A stretch of DNA of 64,000 nt from Ignavibacteria bacterium. GTDB lineage: Bacteria > Bacteroidota > Ignavibacteria > Tepidaquicellales > Tepidaquicellaceae. Each line of letters begins with the position of its first letter. The first letter of the stretch is position 1. Location: positions 15,711 to 79,710 of the forward strand of contig JADJTX010000059.1 of NCBI GenBank assembly GCA_016710985.1. Direction: 5' to 3'. Positions 56,796-64,000 of the stretch are shown piece after piece. Under the pieces are notes generated by a model. The model searched no databases and had not been told where the DNA came from. It was given only the letters and a program-made list of their open reading frames with translations. Position numbers and translations under genes: made by a program.

Positions 56796-59312
56796 TTAAT
56801 CGAGATTCTCTTTTGTTTCTTCCAGTTCCTCAACAGTGTTGTCTTTATCAGGACTGTTTTCTTTTCTGTCATCAGTAAAAGTTAATTCTTCACTTCCTTT
56901 TTTATATTTTACTTTTACTTTACCTACATCCTTGAAATTACCTTTAAGAATTTCCTCACTAAGGGGATCTTCCAGATATTTTTGAATAGCTCTTCTCAGA
57001 GGTCTTGCTCCATATGTCTGGTCAAAACCCTTCTCAGCTAAAAATTCCAGTGCAGGTTTCGAAACATCAACTTTTATTCCGTGTAACTGAATTCTTGATA
57101 AAAGTTTTTTGCATCCTATCTCAACAATTTTTACAATGTCTTCTTTTTCCAGTTGTTTGAAAATAAACATCTCATCGATCCTGTTTAAAAATTCCGGCGA
57201 AAATACTCTCTTAACTGACTCTTCAATCGTACTCTTTATTTTTTCATAATTGCTTTTCTTTGTCGGGTCACCGAATCCAAATACTTTATCAAGCTTAAGA
57301 TCTCTCGTTCCAATGTTAGAAGTCATTATGATTATGGTATTCTTAAAATCAACTTTCCTTCCGAGTCCGTCTGTGAGAATTCCGTCATCCAATACCTGTA
57401 ACAAAATATTAAAAGTATCAGGATGTGCTTTTTCAATTTCATCAAGTAAAACCACTGAATATGGTTTGCGTCGTACCTTCTCTGTTAATTGGCCGCCTTC
57501 TTCATATCCTACATATCCCGGAGGAGCTCCAACTAATCTTGATACATTAAATTTTTCCATATACTCACTCATGTCAATTCTTATCAGAGCGTCCTCAGAA
57601 TTAAACAGGAACTTAGCAAGTTGTTTTGCAAGTTCAGTCTTTCCAACCCCGGTAGGACCTAAAAATACAAACGAACCTATGGGTCTGTTAGGGTCTTTCA
57701 GTCCTGCTCTTGCTCTTCTGATGGCTTTGGAAATATTGATGACTGCTTCATCCTGACCTACAACAACATTTCTCAGACTGTCTTCCATCTTTACCAGCTT
57801 TTCAGACTCTGCTTCTGCGATTTGATTAACCGGAATTCCCGTCATCATTGCAACAACATCCGCTACATTCTGCTCATCCACTTCATATACCATGCTCTGT
57901 GATTTGATATCCCAGTCTAATTTCAGCTGCTCAAGGTCAGATAATGATTTTTTTTCAGTATCCCTTAACCTTGCGGCTTCTTCATAGTTCTGATTTTTTA
58001 CTACCTGATTTTTAAACTGTCTTATCTTTTCAATTTCTGTTTCAAGGTCAACGATTTCTTTCGGAACAATGATGTTAGATAAATGAACTCTGGAACCGGC
58101 TTCATCCATTACATCAATTGCCTTATCCGGTAAAAATCTGTCTGTTATGTATCTGTCGCTTAATCTTACAGCTTCAGTAATTGCCTTATCAGAGTATTTT
58201 ACATTGTGATGCTCTTCATATTTACTTTTAATGTTATTAAGTATCTGCTCGGTTTCATCTACACTCGTCGGCTCTACCATGATCTTCTGAAATCTTCTGT
58301 CAAGCGCTCCGTCTTTTTCAATGTATTGCCTGTATTCGTTTAAAGTTGTTGCTCCGATGCACTGAAGCTCACCTCTTGATAATGCAGGCTTGAATATATT
58401 TGACGCATCAAGAGACCCGCTGGCTCCTCCTGCTCCTACAATTGTGTGCAGCTCATCAATAAACAAAATCACATCCTTTGCTTTTTCAAGTTCATTCATC
58501 ACTGCTTTCATTCTCTCCTCAAATTGTCCTCTGTATTTTGTACCAGCTACTAACGCAGCTAGATCCAGAGTTACAACTCTTTTATTATGGAGTACTCTCG
58601 AAACATTTTTATTGATTATTCTTAATGCTAATCCTTCGGCTATCGCTGTCTTTCCTACTCCCGGCTCACCTATTAATACAGGATTATTCTTTTTTCTTCT
58701 GCTGAGAACCTGCGCGACTCTTTCTATTTCCTTTTCCCTTCCGACAATCGGATCCAGCTTATTTTCTATAGCCATTTTCGTAAGGTCTCTGCCGAAATTA
58801 TCAAGTACAGGTGTCTTGCTTCTTTCCTGTTTTTTCTCCGAAGTTGCTTTTGAGCTTGGCTGGTTGCTGGATGGTTTACCGCTTAAGATGTTGAGCAGCT
58901 CTGTTTTCACTGCTTCGTAATTTATGTTGAACTGGTGAAGAATCTGCGCAGCAAGATTATCATCTTCTCTTAAAATGGAAAGTAATAAATGTTCTGTTCC
59001 AATTACTTCGGATTTGAATAACTTTGCTTCGAGATATGTAATTTTTAAAACTTTCTCTGCCTGTTTTGTTAGAGGAATGTTCCCGACTGTTAAAGTCCCT
59101 CCGGATTGTCTTACTGTGTCTTCTACTATTTTTTTGATCTTGAAAGCTTCCACTCCAAGATTCTTAAATATTTTTATTGCAATTCCTTCGCCCTCTCTTA
59201 TTATCCCTAATAAGAGATGTTCAGTACCTATGTAATCATGCCCAAGACGAATTGCTTCTTCTCTGCTCAATCTTATTACATCCTGAACTCTGCTTGAAAA
59301 GTTGCTATCCAT
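56796..59312 (-). CDS. clpC: ClpC-type AAA+ protease ATPase
   Basis: 838 residues. Two Clp N-terminal repeats cover about residues 1-145 (EEAIRLGHDYIGTEHLLLGI and EVIGTEHLLLSILREDDN). The first ATPase has Walker A GEPGVGKTAIAEGLA and Walker B VILFIDELHTIVG. A UVR-like coiled middle (QNYEEAARLRDTEKKSL) identifies ClpC rather than ClpB. The second ATPase has GPTGVGKTELAKQLA and VVLLDEIEKAH. It unfolds proteins for ClpP. Long, AT-rich untranslated sequence with a 22-bp palindrome lies upstream. fabH follows after six bases. No McsA/McsB or CtsR was seen. Confidence 0.95.
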   Translation of the reverse strand: MDSNFSSRVQDVIRLSREEAIRLGHDYIGTEHLLLGIIREGEGIAIKIFKNLGVEAFKIKKIVEDTVRQSGGTLTVGNIPLTKQAEKVLKITYLEAKLFKSEVIGTEHLLLSILREDDNLAAQILHQFNINYEAVKTELLNILSGKPSSNQPSSKATSEKKQERSKTPVLDNFGRDLTKMAIENKLDPIVGREKEIERVAQVLSRRKKNNPVLIGEPGVGKTAIAEGLALRIINKNVSRVLHNKRVVTLDLAALVAGTKYRGQFEERMKAVMNELEKAKDVILFIDELHTIVGAGGASGSLDASNIFKPALSRGELQCIGATTLNEYRQYIEKDGALDRRFQKIMVEPTSVDETEQILNNIKSKYEEHHNVKYSDKAITEAVRLSDRYITDRFLPDKAIDVMDEAGSRVHLSNIIVPKEIVDLETEIEKIRQFKNQVVKNQNYEEAARLRDTEKKSLSDLEQLKLDWDIKSQSMVYEVDEQNVADVVAMMTGIPVNQIAEAESEKLVKMEDSLRNVVVGQDEAVINISKAIRRARAGLKDPNRPIGSFVFLGPTGVGKTELAKQLAKFLFNSEDALIRIDMSEYMEKFNVSRLVGAPPGYVGYEEGGQLTEKVRRKPYSVVLLDEIEKAHPDTFNILLQVLDDGILTDGLGRKVDFKNTIIIMTSNIGTRDLKLDKVFGFGDPTKKSNYEKIKSTIEESVKRVFSPEFLNRIDEMFIFKQLEKEDIVKIVEIGCKKLLSRIQLHGIKVDVSKPALEFLAEKGFDQTYGARPLRRAIQKYLEDPLSEEILKGNFKDVGKVKVKYKKGSEELTFTDDRKENSPDKDNTVEELEETKENLD

Positions 59313-59684
59313 TGTTTTTATAATTTAAATTTAAAAATAATTTTTGGGAATTATTCTTATTTCTTTACTTAATCCGTTTGGTTAATTATTTAACTAAATA
59401 TATTAAAAAACGATTGAACTTATAATGTAATATTAGTTATTTCAAGTCTTGAATATTTAACTAATACTTTTAAAAATTTTTTTGTATTGAAATGAATAAT
59501 CTTTTTTTGTAATCAGCAGCTATAACTATTGAAACTCTCTTTTAAATTCCAATGCATTGGAATTTTGTATACATTGTGAAAGAACTCCGGTTCAAAAATG
59601 AATAAAATTTACGAATTATTAAATAGGTGAATATACTTCATCTGCATAAGGGTCAGCCATTGTTTTAAATTCCGACTTCATAAA
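59313..59684. other. Gene-free AT-rich region upstream of clpC
   Basis: No gene is supported. Apart from the palindrome at 59544-59565 nothing is recognised: no clear TTTG/TAnnTTTG promoter could be picked out on the minus strand. It is long enough for a distal promoter and operator of clpC. Confidence 0.5.
59544..59565. promoter_or_regulatory. 22-bp perfect palindrome, possible operator
   Basis: AAATTCCAAT followed by its reverse complement around GC, 22 bases with no mismatch. It is 232 bases upstream of the clpC start and 120 bases from the terminator of the bacilliredoxin gene. A dimeric regulator could bind it. It is not an obvious terminator because no T-tract follows. Confidence 0.5.
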
Positions 59685-59714
59685 AAAACCGGGACAGTAC
59701 AACTCCCGGTTTTT
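59685..59714. terminator. Terminator after the bacilliredoxin gene
   Basis: A 10-bp stem AAAACCGGGA (59685-59694) with its complement (59704-59713), a 9-base loop, and A/T tracts on both sides, so it can end transcription in either direction. The gene ending at 59742 is the obvious user. Confidence 0.82.
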
Positions 59715-59741
59715 CTATATATTCATTTATGTCTTAATACT

Positions 59742-60179
59742 TTATGCATTTACCTTGCTGCAATATTCTTTTAAAGCTGCTGCAACTTTGTTTGCGACTG
59801 CATTTGCATCATTGTTTTCGATCTCATGTCTTTGTATCATGTGAACAAGCTTACCGTCTTTTATCAATGCAAGCTGCGGAGAGGACGGAGCAAATCCAGT
59901 GAAGTATTTTCTTGTTTCTTCAACCGCTTCTTTTTCCATACCGGCAAAAACGGTTACTAAATTATCCGGCAATACATTGTTTTCCTTTGCCCAGTCAATT
60001 GCTACTTTGAGCCCCGGTCTTGCTTTTCCTGCAGCGCAGCCGCAGACTGAGTTTACAAACACAAGAGTTGTTCCGTTTTTATCTAATTCCGTCTTTACTT
60101 CTTCCGGAGTGTAAAGCTCTTTAAAACCAATGTCTTTTGCTTCAGTTCTCATTGGCTGTACCATTATCGGATCATACAT
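59742..60179 (-). CDS. Bacilliredoxin, BrxA/BrxB (YphP/YqiW) family
   Basis: 145 residues, the normal size of the family. MYDPIMVQPMRTEAKDIGFK is the usual opening and FVNSVCGCAAGKARPGL carries the CGC active site. GFAPSSPQLALIKDGKLVHM and HEIENNDANAVANKV complete the thioredoxin-like fold. These proteins swap bacillithiol or similar thiols on cysteine residues of other proteins in the cytoplasm. No bacillithiol synthesis gene is in the window, so the low-molecular-weight thiol of this organism is not known from here. Monocistronic, with a terminator at 59685-59714. Confidence 0.93.
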   Translation of the reverse strand: MYDPIMVQPMRTEAKDIGFKELYTPEEVKTELDKNGTTLVFVNSVCGCAAGKARPGLKVAIDWAKENNVLPDNLVTVFAGMEKEAVEETRKYFTGFAPSSPQLALIKDGKLVHMIQRHEIENNDANAVANKVAAALKEYCSKVNA

Positions 60180-60310
60180 CTTTTATTTTTCCTTTCTGTT
60201 ATATTTAATTAAAAACTCTGTTTATGCTTTTTGTCAGAAATGATTTTGCAATAATTTAGTATAAAATTCGTGCAAATTGGATCTCCCTAACTTTCAACAA
60301 CTTTTAACTT

Positions 60311-61149
60311 TCAACTCTTCAGGTATTTATCAAACCATTCTCTTCTTAATTTCACAGTTTCCTTTCTGTCTTTCTTCAAATAATGATCACCGCCTTCTAT
60401 TAATTTCAGCTCGCATTTAACACCGTTCTTTTTCAGCAATTCATACATGTCAACTGAGTCCTGATGTGATACTTTATCATCTGCTGTTCCGTGAATCAAA
60501 AGTATTCCCGTATCCCTGCTGATCTTATCGGCAAAGTAAACAGCTGAACGCTCTTTCTTTTTCCGATATATTCACCTTCATCTTCACTCCCGAATGAGTT
60601 CATATAAATTTTCGCCAAACCGCTTTTCTTTTCTTCACTTCTGAAAAGATCAGCCAATCCTGAAATTATCACCGCGCATTTAATCCTGTTTGTCCTGCTC
60701 AAAACCAGGTAAGTCATCATTCCTCCTCTGCTCCATCCTTCCATTCCTATTCTTGCTGTATCGCAAAATGATATACTTTCTGCTATAGGAATCAAATCTA
60801 AAACATCGTTTACATCTTTCCCGCCAAACTCATCTTCTTCCCTGTACTGTGATGCTAAAACTACATACCCCCATGAAGCAACTTCCCCGAATATCCCCCT
60901 TGCAAGGAATTCATCTATCATTCCGTCCTCAAGATTCCCGCCGCGGTTCCATATTATTAGAGGATACTTGCTTTCTTTGTCTTTACTTGTTATTCCCGGA
61001 TATGCCAGATATCCGCTTACCTTCAAACCATCCGACTCATATACAATTTTCTTAACCACCGTATCTTCTAAAACTTCCTTCCCCCAGCCGCTCTCGATAA
61101 ACTTTGACTGCCGCTCTGTTAAAACAATCTCTCCTTCAGATAAAATCAT
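60311..61149 (-). CDS. Alpha/beta hydrolase, S9/dienelactone-hydrolase-like, frameshifted
   Basis: About 279 residues. GLKVSGYLAYPG and YPLIIWNRGGNLEDGMID begin the fold with the oxyanion loop, and ARIGMEGWSRGGMMTYLVLS carries the nucleophilic serine (GxSxGG). The frame stops at 60496. One A added to the run at 60558-60562 restores KKERSAVYFADKISRDTGIL and leads to LIHGTADDKV with the aspartate and EGGDHYLKKD with the histidine of the triad. It is a serine hydrolase of the prolyl-oligopeptidase type. The substrate is unknown. No signal peptide is present, so it is cytoplasmic. Confidence 0.82.
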
Positions 61150-61184
61150 ATTAATTACTAATTACTAATTACTAATTACTAATT
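61148..61184. repeat. 7-bp microsatellite
   Basis: About five copies of TAATTAC directly upstream of the hydrolase start, followed by irregular GCTCATTG words up to about 61245. Confidence 0.85.
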
Positions 61185-61231
61185 ACATTGTTCATTGATC
61201 TAACTACTAACTCTGCTCATTGCTCATTGTT

Positions 61232-61471
61232 TCATTGCTCATTGTTAACGATCTCATACAGCTTATAATATCCCAGCTTCAGATCAAACTCCTGACCTTC
61301 CTTATACATTTTTTCATTCTCCGAAGGTAAAACATTTTCAATCTTTACTTTCGCCCAGCATCCGCCTTCGTGCTGAATTACTTTAGCATCATATAATTCA
61401 TCCCCCTTGTATTCGACGCGGTATACTTTACCTTCTTCAGGCGCATTCTTTAAAATGTGTGTGTGCTTCAT
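61232..61471 (-). CDS. Small protein of unknown function
   Basis: 79 residues, ATG at 61469-61471. MKHTHILKNAPEEGKVYRVE, then ELYDAKVIQHEGGCWAKVKI and QEFDLKLGYYKLYEIV. Alternating beta pattern with a single cysteine and no signal peptide or membrane segment. The composition and codon use resemble neighbouring genes, so it is probably real. No family was recognised. It may share a transcript with the hydrolase gene downstream, though the 61150-61231 gap between them is mostly microsatellite. Confidence 0.6.
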   Translation of the reverse strand: MKHTHILKNAPEEGKVYRVEYKGDELYDAKVIQHEGGCWAKVKIENVLPSENEKMYKEGQEFDLKLGYYKLYEIVNNEQ

Positions 61472-61841
61472 TATTTAAATTTTGATTGTATGTAATTTAA
61501 CAAAAAGAAAAGTTTGTTTTAAGTCAACAAATGGAGGGTGATTATTTTTCGGCTTACACGACAAAAACAGAACGCTTATGAAACTGATATAAACGTAAAA
61601 CAACGGATTAAGGAGGGATATGAAACTGATAAAAAGATTGTTTACACGAAACGGAGGTGAGGTTTGTTTACTTCAGAATTATTCATCAATATTGTGTTTT
61701 ACTTTCTGAGGAATATTATTTTTTGAATAATTCTACTATGTAAATTATGTTCAATGTGGTAAATTTTCGTTATTGGACAGCCCGGAGAATACTTTTGTGA
61801 AATATATTTCAATTTATACACATCTTTTCACTTTCGACGGG
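61472..61841. other. Gene-poor stretch with one possible tiny frame
   Basis: No clear gene. A 29-codon frame at 61620-61709 (plus strand) begins MKLIKRLFTRNGGEVCLLQN and follows AAGGAGGG, but the ribosome site is only three or four bases from the ATG and the peptide has no recognisable feature. The words ATGAAACTGATA occur twice (61577 and 61620), suggesting a small local duplication. Confidence 0.3.
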
Positions 61842-62195
61842 CTTCCGGCGACCGCCACTGACAATCCGGTCACATTCACTGAAAATCCTGTCACAAACTT
61901 TCTGCTTCCGGCGACCGCCACTTGCCTCATCCGACGACCGCCACTGACAATCCGGTCACATCCACTGAAAATCCTGTCACAAACTTTCTTCTTCCGGCGA
62001 CCGCCACCTGCCTTCCGGCGACTTACTTTTGAAATATTTTTCAATTCGTTGGTCTTCCGGCGACCGCCGTTTCGCTTCCGGCGACCGCCACTTGTCTTCC
62101 GGCGACCGCCGTTTGGCTTCCGGCGACCGCCACCCGACTTCCGGCGACCGCCATTTCACTTCCAGCGACCGCCACGTCACTTCCGGCGACCGCCG
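61842..62195. repeat. 21-bp phased, GC-rich direct-repeat array
   Basis: The word CTTCCGGCGACCGCC recurs at 61842, 61905, 61991, 62012 and then at 62054, 62075, 62096, 62117, 62138, 62159 and 62180, exactly 21 bases apart in the last seven. Gaps elsewhere are multiples of 21, apart from one degenerate copy near 61928 that is 2 bases out. About 15 bases are fixed and 5-6 vary. Each copy holds the palindrome GGCG-AC-CGCC. A larger 86-base unit is also duplicated (61842-61904 with 61928-61990). Several reading frames stay open because 21 is a multiple of three; they encode only FRRPP-, SGDR- or RSPE-type repeats and are not taken as genes. Confidence 0.9.
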
Positions 62196-62216
62196 GTTCT
62201 GTTTAATGAATAATGA

Positions 62217-62343
62217 GTATGAATAATGAATGAATAATGAAAATGTAGAATAATGAATAATGAATAATGAATAATGAATAATGAATAATGAATAATGAAT
62301 AATGAATAATGAATAATGAATAATGAATAATGAATAATGAATA
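62217..62343. repeat. 9-bp microsatellite
   Basis: About twelve copies of ATAATGAAT, imperfect in the first third. Further irregular TTAACTA and TTGACTA words continue to about 62412, next to the 3' end of the dockerin-like gene. Confidence 0.92.
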
Positions 62344-62426
62344 ATACACCATTCAATGTTAACTATTAACTATTAACAATTAACAATTAACTATTGACTA
62401 TTGACAGGTGACTATTCACAGGCTAT

Positions 62427-64000
62427 TCACGATACCCGCGGACTCTTCCTGGAAATAAAATTACTTGAATTATAAAAAACAATTAGTACATCATCAAAAT
62501 CCACTATGCCGTTTCCATTGATATCAGATGGCTGATATCCGGTAAGATTATTGGAGTAATCATTTAAAACTTTTAGAAGGTCATTTGTATTTATAATTCC
62601 ATCCTGATTCACATCCCCGCTGTAAATGCAATGATAAGGCTCTATGTAGAAAAGATTATTTCCAAAGGCTTTGGTTTCCGAATCCGTAAAATCATAGTTA
62701 AACTCTTCACCTCTTATATATGTAATTCCTGTCTTACTCCAGGTTTCAATGCTGTTTCTGTGCATCATTACAATGTAATATGAACCCGATTGAGCATTTT
62801 CAAAAATGAATTTACTTTCAAAACTGTTCTGATCATAACTTAAGCTTACAGCAGAATCCACCAGGTTATATGGGAAGTGTATGCTCCTTAGATAACACCG
62901 TAAGGTATCAGTGTTGAATAGATTCAGGTTTTTAGGGTCAAGCAAACCCTGGACTATCACCTTTACCGAAAATGTATCCGGGTCAGTTACATTTTTAATG
63001 CAAATATTATCTAAGTACAGATTGTTTCCGCCGTTTCCGCTTCTCGCGGTAAACCTTATCCTGTTTGATTCCGCCGGAAGGTTCTGCAAAACTAAAGTTT
63101 TCCATTGAGAGGAGTCAGGTACAAACGGAAGATTAGTTGACGGAGCGGTGTCTAATGAATCTCCGTTTTCACCGCCTGCCATTCCGGCTAAACGCTGAAA
63201 TGTAATGCCGGAGTTTGAAGAAGTTTCTATGATCAGAGAGTCTGTTCCTAAATTCGGAGCGTATGCATAATCCATGAATAACTTATCACCGCTGTATAAA
63301 TTATATACTGAAGAGATCAATGACTGTTTTGTAGAAGCGGGTGCACTATAAAAATTAAATTTAGCTGAACCTGACAGTCCGCTGTTATAACTTCCGGTAT
63401 TACTTTTCCCCCAGTAACAGCTGTCAGTAAATTCTAATGCCCATGGGTCAGGAGGGAACTCAGATCCGGTGAAATCTTCACAAAGCACCGGTATTTCTGC
63501 TGTAATTCTCATTGCTAATGTTCCCAGTGTATTTATATTTTGCATAAATGAATTATCTTTTGCCGTTAGGGTATAATAAATTTTATCGATGCACTTACTT
63601 CGGATGTGTCTGACTTAAATAAAGCCGTGTATGTATTTCCTGTTGTGTTGACGAGATAAAATGTTTTTACAGTGACCTCTGTATTTTTAAACCAGTCGAC
63701 ACGGACATAATCTATCCCGGAAGTATCGGATACTTCTGCAATTATGCGGGCAGGCCATTGAACTAAAGGTGAAACAACGGGGGATACATGATTGATGACC
63801 GGTTTTATGAAATCACTTGCAGCAGCAAAAGAATACAGATCCAAAGGAGCATGTTCAGGTGATGCCACGCTTATTCCAAGACTGTCTGTAGCTTTAATGT
63901 AGTATTTGTAAAATGATTCCGTATCATTACCCGGTATCTGACCGGTATAATTATCATTTACTTTCTGCATCAGGACGCTGTCAGTTATCGCAGCATTATT
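62427..64000 (-). CDS. Large secreted protein with dockerin-like C-terminus, 5' end beyond the window, frameshifted
   Basis: At least 520 residues of a minus-strand gene that enters from the right edge. The segment to 63566 has Ig-like or fibronectin-type strands (VINHVSPVVSPLVQWPARII). The frame stops at 63566; one T restored near 63578-63580 gives KFYYTLTAKDNSFMQNINTL and the rest to 62427. A choice-of-anchor beta domain follows (LFMDYAYAPNLGTDSLIIET, NNLYLDNICIK). The end has two dockerin-like calcium loops, DVNQDGIINTNDLLKVLN and DINGNGIVDFDDVLIVF. No type IX sorting domain follows. A secreted peptidase or adhesin is possible but nothing catalytic is visible here. Confidence 0.72.

Noticed and set aside
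57250..59235. Long plus-strand open frames opposite clpC
   Set aside because: They are antisense shadows of a highly conserved gene with biased codons and encode no known domain.
61842..62195. CRISPR array
   Set aside because: Repeat 15-16 bases with 5-6 variable bases is far too short, and no cas gene is near.
61773..62226. Arginine/proline or Ser-Gly-Asp-Arg repeat proteins read from the 21-bp array
   Set aside because: Three or more frames on both strands stay open only because the period is a multiple of three; no start context, and composition is pure repeat.
1..64000. Insertion sequence, prophage or tRNA genes
   Set aside because: No transposase, integrase, phage structural gene or tRNA-like cloverleaf was seen; all sizeable gaps were read by eye, so a divergent small RNA could still be missed.

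Overview
The window looks like a piece of an AT-rich genome of the Ignavibacteria/Bacteroidota (FCB) type. Three secreted proteins end in the PNPFNP...GVYFYK C-terminal sorting domain used by type IX secretion. Two intergenic regions carry the FCB-type promoter pattern (TTTG or ATTG, 20 bases, TAnnTTTG). Starts often lack a Shine-Dalgarno, and about a quarter of the genes begin with TTG. No rRNA, tRNA, IS element, phage or CRISPR array was seen.

Layout. 1-3.0 kb: three secreted minus-strand proteins, two with sorting domains. 3.3-6.7 kb: proS, maf and a flippase-like membrane protein. 7.0-34.0 kb: a large surface-polysaccharide locus, all on the plus strand. It begins with a lone B12-binding mutase subunit and a phosphoglucomutase, then a Wza-type export protein, a Wzz-type chain-length protein, a Wzy-type polymerase, a Wzx/MurJ-type flippase, six stand-alone glycosyltransferases, an FkbM and a second methyltransferase, and two tandem GH16 hydrolases. 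Next comes an apparently complete GDP-D-glycero-D-manno-heptose route (GmhA, HddA, GmhB, HddC) with an SDR epimerase and a transaldolase, then an initiating sugar-phosphate transferase, a Dpm1-like transferase, and a GT2/sugar-transferase-like protein running in frame into AccA. The Wzy/Wzx/glycosyltransferase core (about 11.8-20 kb) is visibly more AT-rich than its flanks. 34-40.6 kb: murA, an acyl-CoA carboxylase beta subunit, and a sorting-domain protein whose 3' end has been amplified into a seven-copy array of hairpins. 40.7-50.4 kb: dinB, a DMT transporter, rarA, an outer-membrane barrel, an M1 peptidase, gamma-glutamyltransferase, nadE and a small unknown gene. 50.6-61.5 kb: dsbD, two DUF5683-like proteins around truA, then ispE, fabH, clpC, a bacilliredoxin, a hydrolase and a small unknown gene on the minus strand. 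61.5-64 kb: a GC-rich 21-bp repeat array, a 9-bp microsatellite, and a dockerin-like secreted protein running off the right edge.

One caution governs the whole annotation. About twenty otherwise intact genes, many housekeeping, are broken by a single 1- or 2-base indel, usually inside a short homopolymer or dinucleotide repeat. Restoring that base restores the conserved protein in each case. I read this mainly as uncorrected sequencing or assembly error, not mass pseudogene formation, and annotate these as single genes with the break noted.

The most unusual structures are the tandem array of terminator-like hairpins derived from a gene end (39.3-40.6 kb), the 21-bp phased array of a 10-bp palindrome (61.8-62.2 kb), the glycosyltransferase-AccA fusion frame, a third GH16 gene relic inside the glycan locus, and a family of long imperfect inverted repeats between genes.
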